Assembly (NCBI RefSeq): GCF_900188115.1
Contig: NZ_FZNW01000002.1
Coordinates: 1-64,000, forward strand
Source: Haloechinothrix alba
GTDB taxonomy: Bacteria > Actinomycetota > Actinomycetes > Mycobacteriales > Pseudonocardiaceae
DNA length: 64,000 nucleotides
Direction of reading: 5' to 3'
Shown here: positions 1 to 8,026 of the stretch, piece by piece
How the letters are laid out: every line of letters starts with the position of its first letter
How positions within the stretch are numbered: the stretch's first letter is position 1
Position numbers and translations under genes: made by a program
The notes under the pieces: model-generated
What the model saw: the letters and a program-made list of their open reading frames with translations, nothing else
What the model was told of the DNA's origin: nothing
The model's database searches: none

Positions 1-1
1 C

Positions 2-79
2 ACAGCCGCCGACCCGCTACCCGACGACCTCCAACACGCGCTCGACGCCATCAACACGGCCAGCCAGCCTACGCACTAA
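2..79 (+). CDS. 3' end of an unidentified gene (partial)
   Basis: The frame that begins at base 2 stays open to a TAA at 77-79 and encodes a 25-residue hydrophilic tail with a helix-like DDLQHALDAI stretch. The start lies left of the window. It stops 52 nt before the first CRISPR repeat, so it could be a neighbouring cas or transposase gene, but the tail has no diagnostic motif and I do not assign it. Confidence 0.4.
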   Translation, partial: TAADPLPDDLQHALDAINTASQPTH

Positions 80-130
80 TCTGGCAAAACTCGGGTGTGC
101 TGGCAGGCAGCCCGATCACGCCGGGCCGGG

Positions 131-758
131 GCCGCAATGGAGTCCGGCCGTGCTGGCCGGAGTCACATGGTGGCCGGCTGCTCGCCGGCATTCCGAAGCA
201 CCGTGCCGCAATGGAGTCTGGCCGTGCTGGCCGGAGTCACGGCTTCTCCCGGGCTCGGTGGCTCGACTCGAGCGACAAGCCGCAATGGAGTCCGGCCGAG
301 TTGGCCGGAGTCACCGTGGTGCGCGCGCACGGATTCGACCCGAGAAACGTCCTCGCCGCAATGGAGTCCGGCCGAATTGGCCGGAGTCACAGTCTCGCCG
401 ACCGGCTACAACAGCCCGCAGACGTGCCGCAATGGAGTCCGGCCGAGTTGGCCGGAGTCACCGGCTTCAAATTCCGTACCGAGTTCGCCCGCTCCGCGAA
501 CATGCCGCAATGGAGTCCGGCCGAGTTGGCCGGAGTCACCCGCTCCGGCACATCAGTCCTGTCCACGGTCCCCGCCGCAATGGAGTCCGGCCGAGTTGGC
601 CGGAGTCACAGGAGTCCTATCGTGCGTGACACCGATATCCATTACGCCGCAATGGAGTCCGGCCGAGTTGGCCGGAGTCACTACGACTCGTGGTCGCGGG
701 GTTCGGACGTTGAGTTCGTGCAGCCGCAATGGAGTCCGGCCGAGTTGGCCGGAGTCAC
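131..758 (-). CRISPR. Orphan CRISPR array, 9 repeats and 8 spacers, type III/I-like repeat
   Basis: Nine 36-nt repeats start at 131, 205, 279, 355, 426, 504, 574, 646 and 723. The eight spacers are unique and 34-42 nt long (38, 38, 40, 35, 42, 34, 36, 41). Each repeat carries an inverted repeat, TCCGGCC and GGCCGGA around a short loop. On the minus strand the repeat begins GTGACTCC and ends CCATTGCGGC; the terminal ATTGCGGC resembles the ATTGAAAC-type 5' handle of many type III and type I systems. The two leftmost repeats differ from the rest (GCCGTGCTGGCC instead of GCCGAGTTGGCC, plus one C-to-T in the second). Decay at the left end places the leader at the right, so transcription probably runs on the minus strand. 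No cas gene is seen on the right side; the left side is outside the window. Confidence 0.93.
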
Positions 759-1399
759 GGCTCGCCTAAAACGGGCCGTGTGACCTGCGAGAATACAGCA
801 GCTCGCGAGCGGTGGCCAACAGGAGGTGCGTGACCGGGCCGAGCCGAGGCGTCAGACCTCCGAATTGCCGCCATGACCTGCACGCGAGCGGTTCCCGGGG
901 TCGGAGGTCGCACTTCACCGCTCGCATACGGTTTGATCATGCTGAATCGATTCCTGCTCCCGTTGCAACGCCTCGTCAACGCCTACAGACCAACGGAGCA
1001 TTTCTCCAGATACGCGGACCACCGGCACTAACGAATGATTGAACCCAACACGCCATGCGTGTGTAGCCGCATTGTGCGGTGAGGGCGACCCAACCGGCAG
1101 CTACCCTTACCTCCCGCCTGCAGTGCTGATCCATCAAACGAGGGCTGGCCGAGCCGGAGTCCAGGAGCCGGATACAGATGGGCGTCCGCGACGAACCGCG
1201 CGGGAGCTGACAGGGGTGCCAGCGGATCGTCGCGGCAGCGGCGTCCAGCTCCCCCGAAAATCCTGCGCGCAATTCTACGCCAATTGACCAATATCGGACA
1301 TTTCCGTAGTGTCGGCCATTGCAGCCGCGTCCTCTGCGGGCTGGTGGCTCCCCGTCGGAGAGTCATACTCGACCCCATCTCCCGAGGAGGGATCCAACG
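759..1399. other. Gene-free stretch; probable CRISPR leader next to the array
   Basis: About 640 bases show no convincing gene on either strand. The part next to 758 should hold the CRISPR leader and its promoter if the array is read on the minus strand. A 9-bp perfect inverted repeat (GACCTCCGA at 855-863, TCGGAGGTC at 901-909) is the only structure I see. The right end is the promoter region of the secreted-protein gene. Confidence 0.45.
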
Positions 1400-1906
1400 A
1401 TGCGACGGATAGTACTGGCGGGCGGGGCCACGATACTCGCACTCGGCGTCATGGCGGGCCCGGCGGTAGCCAGCGGCGACGGCCAGGGCATGTCACAGGG
1501 CCCGGACGCCTGCGATAGCCAGCACAACAACCTGCGCGGGCAGGCCGACCCTGTCGAGCTCGAGCCCGGGGACGTCGTGACCCGGACGTCCGATCCCGAG
1601 CAGGACAACTTCGAGGCCGAGTTCGACTTCTACCGCGTCGACCACGGGCTCACCGACTTCGACGAGACGGTCTACCGCGAGCCGGTACGTCTCGGCCCGG
1701 ACAACTACTGCCTCGGGGCGAGCAGCGGGACCGGCTCGTTCTGGTTCGGCGTCACTGCACCCGACGGCGACGGCATCCAGCACAAGATCGACCACAAGGG
1801 CAAGATCTGGCTCTACTTCGACGCCGAAGGCGGCTGGAAGTCGCTGGAGCTCCAGTTCGACGGCAAGGGACAGCTGCGCCACGCCAACGGCGTCGCACCG
1901 CAGTAG
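1400..1906 (+). CDS. Secreted protein of unknown function
   Basis: The product is 168 residues. The ATG at 1400 follows a GAGGAGG ribosome site, which is why I prefer it to start codons further upstream. Residues 1-25 form a signal peptide: two arginines, a hydrophobic run, then an AVAS cleavage region. The mature part is acidic, rich in aromatic and charged residues, and has two cysteines (about 38 and 104) that could form a disulfide outside the cell. A run from residue 98 onward (LGPDNYCLGAS, then SFWFGVTAPDGD) suggests a beta-rich fold. I do not recognise the family. It stands alone, with a separate promoter upstream and the flavoprotein gene 104 nt downstream. Confidence 0.75.
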   Translation: MRRIVLAGGATILALGVMAGPAVASGDGQGMSQGPDACDSQHNNLRGQADPVELEPGDVVTRTSDPEQDNFEAEFDFYRVDHGLTDFDETVYREPVRLGPDNYCLGASSGTGSFWFGVTAPDGDGIQHKIDHKGKIWLYFDAEGGWKSLELQFDGKGQLRHANGVAPQ

Positions 1907-1996
1907 ATCCACCGCGCACGGCCGGCCGGGGCGGCCGGGTTTCCCGAGCGGTCGTCCCGGCAACGTTCGCGGGCTGTACGGGGCGCGGTCACGCGA

Positions 1997-2010
1997 TACG
2001 GTAGCTCCCC
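1997..2010 (+). promoter_or_regulatory. -10 box for a leaderless transcript of the flavoprotein gene
   Basis: TACGGT at 1997-2002 lies 8 nt before the GTG at 2011 and there is no ribosome-binding sequence between them. This is the layout of actinobacterial leaderless mRNAs, where transcription starts at the first base of the start codon. Confidence 0.5.
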
Positions 2011-3579
2011 GTGAACGATCCCGCACGATCCTGGTGGGGCTGGGGACGGCGGCACGACGCGCTGTCCGACGCCGAGTGCGTCGAGCTCGCGCACCTGCTT
2101 CCCGGCCTTGCCGAGGCCCCGCTCCCGGTCCCCGACGTCAGCGATCTGCACCTGCCCGCACCCCGGCTGCGGGCGCCGACCTCGTTGGAACACCTCTGCT
2201 CGGCCGACCCGGCCGACCGTGCCGCGCACACCTTCGGGCAGGCTTACCGCGACGTCGTGCGCGCGCTCTACGGGCAGCTGTCCACCCCACCGGACCTGGT
2301 CGCCTACCCGCGCGGCGAGCTCCACATCGTCGAGCTGCTCGACTGGGCGATGTCCAACTCGATCGCCGTGATCCCCTACGGCGGGGGCAGCTCCGTCGTC
2401 GGCGGGGTGGAGTACCGGGGCGGCGACCACCGCGGCACGTTGAGCCTCGACCTCTCCGCTCTCGGCGAGGTGCTCGAGGTGGACCCGGTCAACCGCGCGG
2501 CCCGCATCCAGGCGGGGGCGTTCGGCCCCGCGCTGGAGGACCAGCTGCGGCCGCACGGCTACACGCTCCGGCACTTCCCGCAGAGCTTCGAGTTCTCCAC
2601 GCTCGGCGGCTGGCTGGCCACGCGCGCCGCCGGGCACTACGCGACCCTGCACACGCACATCGACGACTTCGTCGAGTCCCTGCGCGTGCTCACGCCTGCG
2701 GGTACGGCCGAGTCGCTGCGGCTGCCCTCCTCGGGAGCCGGACCGTCCCCGGACCGGATGTTCCTCGGCTCCGAGGGGACGCTGGGAGTCATCACCGAAG
2801 CCTGGATGCGCGTGCAGGACAGGCCCCGGTACACGGCATCGACCCCGGTCTCGTTCGCCGCGTTCGGCGACGCGCTCGAGGCCGTCCGCGCGATCGCCCA
2901 GTCGGGGCTGCACCCGAGCAACTGCCGCCTGCTCGACCCGGGCGAGGCGCTGCTGTCCGGGGCCGCAGGCGGGGGCGAGAGCGTGCTCGTGCTCGGTTTC
3001 GAGTCCGCCCACTTCCCTGTCGACGAGCAGCTCGCCCATGCGGTCGAGCTGGCAGGCGAGCACGGCGGCCGCCAACGTTCCTCCGGCGGCTCGGAGGACG
3101 ACGCGGTGCGCTCCTGGCGCTCCGCGTTCCTGCGCATGCCCTACCAGCGCGACGGGCTCGCCAGGATGAGCGCGATCGTGGAGACCTTCGAGACCTCGTG
3201 CACCTGGGACCGCGCCCTCGGGCTGTACGAGGCCATCCAGCAGGAACTCGGCGCGGCCGTCACCGGGATCACCGGTGCCACCCCGACGATCAACTGCAGG
3301 CTCACACACGTCTACCCCGACGGTCCCGCGCCCTACTTCACCGTGATCGTCCCGGGCCGCCGTGGCTCGGAGGTCGCGCAGTGGGACGAGATCAAGGCCG
3401 CGGCAGGCGAGATCCTGCACTCCCACCGCGCCAGCATCACGCACCATCACGCGGTCGGTCGTGACCACCGGCCGTGGTACGACCGGCAGCGGCCCGAGCT
3501 GTTCGCCTCGGTGCTGCGCGCCGCCAAGCACACCCTGGACCCGCACGGGATCCTCAACCCCGGCGTGCTCGTCGACTAG
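2011..3579 (+). CDS. FAD-binding oxidase, alkyldihydroxyacetonephosphate synthase-like
   Basis: The product is 522 residues. A PCMH-type FAD-binding domain covers roughly residues 95-280, with the glycine-rich IPYGGGSSVVGG loop near 123-134 and GSEGTLGVITEAW near 250. A FAD-linked oxidase C-terminal domain follows. Near the end THHHAVGRDHRPWY matches the tri-histidine active-site segment (HHHGVG) of alkyldihydroxyacetonephosphate synthases. That family exchanges the acyl group of acyl-DHAP for an alkyl group in ether-lipid synthesis; actinobacterial members such as Mycobacterium AgpS are assigned by similarity and the substrate is not certain. The gene starts with GTG, apparently leaderless, and stands alone. 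Confidence 0.85.
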   Translation: MNDPARSWWGWGRRHDALSDAECVELAHLLPGLAEAPLPVPDVSDLHLPAPRLRAPTSLEHLCSADPADRAAHTFGQAYRDVVRALYGQLSTPPDLVAYPRGELHIVELLDWAMSNSIAVIPYGGGSSVVGGVEYRGGDHRGTLSLDLSALGEVLEVDPVNRAARIQAGAFGPALEDQLRPHGYTLRHFPQSFEFSTLGGWLATRAAGHYATLHTHIDDFVESLRVLTPAGTAESLRLPSSGAGPSPDRMFLGSEGTLGVITEAWMRVQDRPRYTASTPVSFAAFGDALEAVRAIAQSGLHPSNCRLLDPGEALLSGAAGGGESVLVLGFESAHFPVDEQLAHAVELAGEHGGRQRSSGGSEDDAVRSWRSAFLRMPYQRDGLARMSAIVETFETSCTWDRALGLYEAIQQELGAAVTGITGATPTINCRLTHVYPDGPAPYFTVIVPGRRGSEVAQWDEIKAAAGEILHSHRASITHHHAVGRDHRPWYDRQRPELFASVLRAAKHTLDPHGILNPGVLVD

Positions 3580-3723
3580 CGCGCGGCGCGCCACGGCAAC
3601 CCCGTGCCGGGAACGGTTCCCTGGACCGGACCTCGACCGGCCCTCGATCCCGGGGTCCTATGCATGGACCGGGTTGCTCATCGACGGCGGCGCACCCGAC
3701 CAGGATCGCCGGAAGGGACCACC

Positions 3724-3801
3724 ATGAAAGGGATTATCCTCGCGGGAGGGCACGGCACCAGGCTGCACCCGATCACGCGTACCTTCACCTCCCCGCTAGC
3801 C
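3724..3801 (+). pseudogene. N-terminal remnant of glucose-1-phosphate thymidylyltransferase (RmlA)
   Basis: An ATG at 3724 behind GGAAGGGACC starts MKGIILAGGHGTRLHPITR, the nucleotide-binding signature that opens RmlA, the first enzyme of dTDP-deoxysugar synthesis. Similarity is lost after about 25 residues, and the reading frame then runs into low-quality sequence that overlaps an unrelated remnant on the other strand. The rest of the roughly 290-residue enzyme is missing. The intact start and ribosome site suggest a fairly recent truncation. It sits beside polyketide-synthase debris, which fits a lost deoxysugar-bearing natural product cluster. Confidence 0.7.
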
Positions 3802-3858
3802 GACACTCCCGTCCTGTCGAACCGGATCACCCGGATGAGATCTATCGACAGGTCGACA

Positions 3859-4189
3859 TCACCGGCGACCATACGCCGGACATGCGGCCAGCTCCTGACT
3901 CGCCACGTCGAGCGCCAGCCAGTGCGTCGGGTTCGTGGACCGGTACGTACTACCGGCGACGCGGTAATCCACCCTATCGAACTCGAAGTCGCGCGGCACC
4001 GCTGTCTTCTCGTACAGAAGCGGTCGACCGCGTCAGGGTCCGGCCACCAGTAGTCCGCACGGTTCATCCGCTCCTCGGGCAGTCGCCGGAAGGCGCGGCG
4101 GCCAGCACGTTCTCCAACGGCTCGGCGCTCGAACGGGCACAGGGATAGCGAAGTCCGGTACCAACGATCGCGATCCGCTCGCAGCTCAT
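3859..4189 (-). pseudogene. N-terminal remnant of an enediyne-type iterative polyketide synthase (ketosynthase)
   Basis: Reading leftward from an ATG at 4189 gives RIAIVGTGLRYP, then after a frame break near 4100 GRRAFRRLPEERM and RADYWWPDPDAVDRF, then after a second break near 4016 FEFDRVDYRVAGSTYRST followed by THWLALDVAS, then a stop at 3859-3861. In that order these match the start of the ketosynthase of enediyne PKSE proteins as I remember them (AGRRAFRR-P-ERM, DYW--DP-A-DRF, FDR-----AGST-R-T, HWLALD-A). The full protein would be about 1900 residues; only about 110 remain, with at least two frameshifts. The enediyne subclass is my reading; a generic type I ketosynthase N-terminus is the fallback. 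Confidence 0.65.
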
Positions 4190-4675
4190 ATTATCGCCGC
4201 GCTGCACACGATCCGGCTTGGAAAGGCGTCGCATTCGAGTTCAGCGCCCCATGAGGACGGAGCAGGAACATGCCGAACAATTGGCTCGACGGATTAGACA
4301 GCGGAATTTCGACTCGCGCTCCACACCACATGGACGCTGCCATGAGCCGATTTCCACCGTCCGCGCCGACCATCGATTTCCTTGGAATCCTGCTCAACAC
4401 ATACACCCGAGACTCCGGATACGCATTCACATGATACTCCGAAACTCGATCAACGGACACGCGGATACCATGCCTTCTCGGATTGTGCTGGGGCACACAC
4501 GCCAGGCCATTCACCCTTAACGGACCCCGCCAGAATTTTTGACGCCGTCGGCATCCGTGCGACCTGCCTGTCTGTGCGGCCGCACACAGCGGCGTGCGCC
4601 GCACAGACCCGGGTATCGGACCGTACGGAGGTCACATGCCGCCTGTGCGGAACGCCGTTGCCGTCCGCGCCGCTA
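4190..4675. other. Gene-free stretch with an 11-bp inverted repeat
   Basis: No convincing gene is seen. Composition is less GC-rich than the surroundings, as expected for the old upstream region of the polyketide synthase remnant. GTCTGTGCGGC at 4570-4580 pairs perfectly with GCCGCACAGAC at 4598-4608 over a 17-nt loop. It lies downstream of the membrane-protein gene that ends at 4676 and could act as its terminator, although no T-run follows; an operator is the alternative. Confidence 0.5.
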
Positions 4676-5617
4676 TCACTGGTACGGCAAGGTCGGCCAC
4701 CACATCACGCCCGCGCGGTAGCCGAGCTTGACCGCCCAGTAGAAGACGAAGAACGTGCCCACCACGACGAACGCCGCGGCCGCGAACCGTTCCGGACGGC
4801 CGGGCCTGGTGACGAGCCACCGCTGGAAACGTCCGCGCGTCACGAGCACGACCACCACGAAGATCACGGTCACGCCGATGACGTTGCCGACCGACTGCAG
4901 CGCGAAGGTGACGAACCCGAGCAGGGGATCGTTGCTCGAGGCGGCGTAGTCGAACAGGTTGCGAAACGGCGGGAACGGCCTGCCGATGAGGAACGCTCCG
5001 ATCAGGCCGCCGAGAAAGAACATCTCGGCCCAGGAGTGTCGCGCGAACACTCCGGCGAGCGGGTTCGGTGCGATCCCGGCGTAGGCGAGCCCGCGCCACA
5101 ACATGACGACACCGATCACGCCGAAGACGATGCCTGCCTGCACCAACCGGACCGGTATCCCGGCCTCTGGGTCGCCGATCCTGGCGTCGGACAGCTGCGG
5201 CATGCCGCTGCTGAAGTACACCGCTACCGCCCCGTACAGCCCTGCGACGAGCACCGCACCGGACAGCAGCGACGCCACCGGCCGCAGCAGGACGGCTACG
5301 CTGTCGCGTGCGGTGGCACGTTGTGCCGTCATCGGGGCGAGCGCGCTGAACACGGCGACGTTGCAGGCGGTGAACATGCCGGCCATCCCGGTTATGAACG
5401 CGAATGCGATGGCCATTCCGGACCCGGTGATGGTGATCTCCCGGATATCGCCGCCGAACACGGGGTTGGCGATCCCTCCGGCGATCACGTGGTCGACCAG
5501 GTACGGCGACCACAGCACGGCCAGAACGACGCCTGCCAGGGCACTGCACAGCACGACCCGCCAGGGACTCGCGGCACGCACGTCCCGCGTGCGCTCCGGT
5601 TGAGGTGTCGTGGTCAT
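4676..5617 (-). CDS. Seven-TM integral membrane protein, probably from the lost biosynthetic cluster
   Basis: The product is 313 residues and almost entirely hydrophobic. Membrane segments can be placed at about 19-42, 64-95, 108-133, 153-176, 192-212, 225-258 and 274-299, after a polar N-terminal tail. The second segment contains GMAGMFTACN, a Cys in the membrane that loosely recalls CcdA/DsbD-type thiol transporters, but I cannot assign a family. The ATG at 5617 lies 13 nt after the stop of the UnbU-like remnant, so the two were cotranscribed, with the polyketide synthase remnant next downstream on the same strand. Alone among its minus-strand neighbours it has no visible damage. It may be an enediyne-cluster membrane gene or a separate survivor. 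Confidence 0.7.
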   Translation of the reverse strand: MTTTPQPERTRDVRAASPWRVVLCSALAGVVLAVLWSPYLVDHVIAGGIANPVFGGDIREITITGSGMAIAFAFITGMAGMFTACNVAVFSALAPMTAQRATARDSVAVLLRPVASLLSGAVLVAGLYGAVAVYFSSGMPQLSDARIGDPEAGIPVRLVQAGIVFGVIGVVMLWRGLAYAGIAPNPLAGVFARHSWAEMFFLGGLIGAFLIGRPFPPFRNLFDYAASSNDPLLGFVTFALQSVGNVIGVTVIFVVVVLVTRGRFQRWLVTRPGRPERFAAAAFVVVGTFFVFYWAVKLGYRAGVMWWPTLPYQ

Positions 5618-5630
5618 CGCATGTCTCCCC

Positions 5631-6140
5631 TCATCTCGCCCCGTCGACGCCTGCCGTCGACGACGGCCGGGTGCTGCCGACCCGCCCGGCTACCCGGCGC
5701 CGGCCCTCGGCAAGCGCCTGCCCGCACCACGGAGCGGTCACCAGCACTAGACCGCGCAGCATGCAGGTGATCACCAGCGCGAAGAACAGGCCGAACACCA
5801 CGTGCCAGGCGACGAGGATTCCGTACACCGCCGCCGTCGTCACGCCGAAGACAACCTGGTTCCGCGGCCGACCCGGTGTCGTTCCGGGGTCGGTGATCAT
5901 GTAGTTGGTGAAGAGTATGAACGCCACGCCGGTCATCGGCATCAGCGCTGCCACGAGCGAGTGATCCAGCACGTCCCATCGGACGACGGCTTGCGCGCCG
6001 AAGCCGCCGACCCAGCCGAGGATGAGCGGCCAGCGTCCGGTCAACCTGACGTTGAGCATGGTGCCTGCCATCAGGACACCGAGTGGCACCAGCCAGTCGA
6101 GGGCCCCGGTCACGTTGTTGGTGAAGTGGTACGGCGGCCA
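5631..6140 (-). pseudogene. C-terminal half of a UnbU / NqrB-RnfD-family membrane protein
   Basis: The frame ending at 5631 encodes about 165 residues from PPYHFTNNVTGALDWLVP onward. It has several membrane spans and the segment TNYMITDPGTTP, which matches the conserved (M)TDP-T-P motif of the NQR2/RnfD/RnfE family. UnbU, one of the five genes of the classical enediyne cassette (TEBC, UnbL, UnbV, UnbU, PKSE), belongs to that fold. The N-terminal half is gone; upstream, the sequence switches into a flavoprotein in another frame at about 6137-6144. The next gene begins 13 nt beyond its stop. UnbU rather than a true electron-transport RnfD is an inference from the neighbouring polyketide synthase remnant. 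Confidence 0.7.
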
Positions 6141-6844
6141 TGCCCAGCAAGGGCGAACGGTACATCGGTGAGTCGGCGTTGCGCACGGACGCGTACCGCT
6201 CCTGCAGGACATCCATGAGCGGAAGCACGCGCTCCTGCGGGACGAACACGTCCTCGGCAACGGTACTCACGCTCCCGGACCCGCAGAGGCCGGCGGCGTA
6301 CCAGTCGTCCACGATCGTCAGATCCGACATCGGTACCAGCGCCATGACCGGCTGCTGTCCACCGTCGGATGTGGGGGGCCATGGCGATGATCTCCTGCCA
6401 GTGACTGTGCCTGGCGCCGCTGATGAATCCCCACTTCCCGTTCACGACGATCCCGCCATCGGTGTAGGCGGCCGAAGCGCTGGGGCTCACCGTTCCGCAC
6501 ACGCGGACGTTCGGTGTCGAGAACACCTCGTCCTGAACCTCGTCCGGGAACAGCCCGACCATCCACGTAGGGATCCACCACACGGATGCCGTCCACGCGG
6601 CCGAACCGTCACCCCGGCCGAGTTCCGTCCCGACATCGACCAGCGTACGAGCACTGCACTCGTACCCGCCATACCGCGCGGGAACGCGCATCCTGAACAG
6701 TCCCGCTTCCGCCATGGCCTCGATCGACTCGTCCGGGAGACACCTGTTCTCCTCTGTCCACACTGCATTATTCCGCAGCAACGGGACGAGATCGGCGGCG
6801 CGCTGGACCAGTTCTTCGTGTGATGGTGCGTTGCGGATAGTCAC
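6138..6844 (-). pseudogene. Truncated and frameshifted acyl-CoA-dehydrogenase-like flavoprotein (group D monooxygenase type)
   Basis: A GTG at 6844 behind GAGGAG starts a protein with an acyl-CoA dehydrogenase N-domain (LVQRAADLVPLLRNN, then AGLFRMRVPARYGGYE) and middle domain (GSAAWTASVWW, then GGIVVNGKWGFISGARHSHW). This pattern fits the two-component flavin-dependent hydroxylases of the HsaA/HpaH type used in tailoring reactions. The frame breaks at a run of six G on the plus strand (6373-6378); adding one base would restore it and continue into MALVPMSDLTIVDDWYAAG and then GSGSVSTVAEDVFVP. About 70 codons later the gene is cut and joined to the UnbU-like remnant. The C-terminal helical domain is lost, so it is dead whatever the status of the homopolymer. 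Confidence 0.8.
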
Positions 6845-7058
6845 CGTATACTCCTCGTAGCGTGGCGGGCAGCTGTGTCCCACGTCGCGCTGCGGCGTGG
6901 ACTTCTGTGCTGATACCGCATGCTCGCGCCGGGTGGCCTCGTGCCACGTCTCCTGACTTGCGAGGTTCACGGTTCGGGATGTGCACGGCGCTCGCGGAGA
7001 AGCGAGCCGGAGCGCGCACGGGGACAGCCTGCCCCGAGGCGCACGCGACACACGGCGC

Positions 7059-7338
7059 CTACCGCAACCCCATGGCGCGTGCCGTGTCGAGGTCGAGAGC
7101 TGTGCCGTGGTGGTAAGCGAACTCGAAGCGTTCCTCGCCGAGGGCGTCGCGTGCAGTGGCCGAGACGCGATCGATATCGTCGCGCTCCGCCTGCGGAAGC
7201 GAAGCCCCTGCCGACTCCCGCAACGCCGTGGCGGTACCCAGCAGTGTGGCAGCGGCCTCGCACTCACCGGAAAGTGCCAGAGCACCGGCGAACCCCTCGA
7301 GCGCGAGGGCCACGGCCCGTACATCTCCCAGCGCGCGC
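7059..7338 (-). pseudogene. C-terminal remnant of a TPR-type (SARP/LuxR/AfsR) regulator
   Basis: This frame reads ALALEGFAGALALSGECEAA, then LLGTATALRESAGA and the closing residues up to a stop at 7059. That is the usual last helical repeat region of large actinobacterial regulators with C-terminal tetratricopeptide repeats (typical form LALEGLAGLA-----ERAARLLGAA-ALRE--GAPLPPAE). Only about 90 residues are left. Upstream it is joined, out of frame, to the TIGR03084 gene at about 7338. The N-terminal DNA-binding part is not in the window unless the SARP remnant at 9970 was once related, which I cannot show. Confidence 0.65.
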
Positions 7339-7911
7339 GGTGAGCTCGTAACGGAAATCGACATCCGGAGGGGTTAGTCCCCGTGCCTGATATCCGAACT
7401 CCCAGGTGCGCACGGCGAATCCGACGATGTGCCCGATCCTGTCGGTGCGCTCCCGCCGCACACCGAGTGTATCCGCGATATCCTGGCCGTGGCCGAACAG
7501 CTCCATCATTCCCGCACACGCCAGTACCGCTGCTGGCAACGGGTCGACCAACCACGGAACCAGTCGCTCCTGCGGCACGGCGGCCAGTGCCGCGACAGCC
7601 CTGTCGCGTTCGGCGCGCCAGTGATCGAGCAGCTGCTCCGGTGGCTGGTTGACATACTCGGCGAGAGCCGAGTTGACCGCCGCGTCGAAGTCACCGCCGA
7701 GCTGGGATGTCAGTCTGTCGAAACCCTCAGGATCCGCGGCGGCCAGGCCGGCTATGCGGAAGACGAAAGCCAGGTGTCCGATCTGATGGGAGATCGTCCA
7801 CCCCGGAGCCGGGGTGTCCAGCGTCCACGTCGCCGCGTCGATGTCGGCGACCATCGTGTCGACCTCCTGCCCCTCGGCGGTCAGGTCGGAGATGACATCC
7901 TCTAGCTCCAT
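7264..7911 (-). CDS. TIGR03084-family (mycothiol maleylpyruvate isomerase-like) protein, C-terminally truncated
   Basis: The product is 215 residues from the ATG at 7911, which follows GAGAGGAAC. The N-terminal 160 residues form a DinB/MDMPI-like four-helix domain with TPAPGWTISHQIGHLAF, the metal-binding His region, and DPLPAAVLACAGMMELFGHG. The family is TIGR03084, found in mycothiol-making actinobacteria; the reaction is unknown. Native similarity ends at FRYELT, about base 7339. The last 24 codons are read from the joined regulator remnant and are foreign. About 45 C-terminal residues are therefore missing, so function is doubtful. The AhpD-like gene lies 113 nt upstream on the same strand. 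Confidence 0.75.
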   Translation of the reverse strand: MELEDVISDLTAEGQEVDTMVADIDAATWTLDTPAPGWTISHQIGHLAFVFRIAGLAAADPEGFDRLTSQLGGDFDAAVNSALAEYVNQPPEQLLDHWRAERDRAVAALAAVPQERLVPWLVDPLPAAVLACAGMMELFGHGQDIADTLGVRRERTDRIGHIVGFAVRTWEFGYQARGLTPPDVDFRYELTARAGRCTGRGPRARGVRRCSGTFR

Positions 7912-8026
7912 CACGAATCGTTCCTCTCGTCGGGAATGCGGACTCGAGCGAAGGTAGGCGCACACCGGGCCCATCGAGTCGCGCGGTGACGCAACCGCGC
8001 CCGAGTACACGGCAGGTTCGCCAGCC

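Noticed and set aside
95-783. Overlapping open frames across the CRISPR array with repeated motifs
   Set aside because: They arise from the repeat; spacers are unrelated and all frames stay open by chance.
1813-3594. 593-codon open frame antisense to the FAD oxidase gene
   Set aside because: GC-rich coding sequence keeps the antisense frame open; the plus frame has clear domains.
4191-4604. 137-codon minus-strand open frame upstream of the ketosynthase remnant
   Set aside because: No ribosome site, no similarity, lower GC; the start region of a lost gene is more likely.
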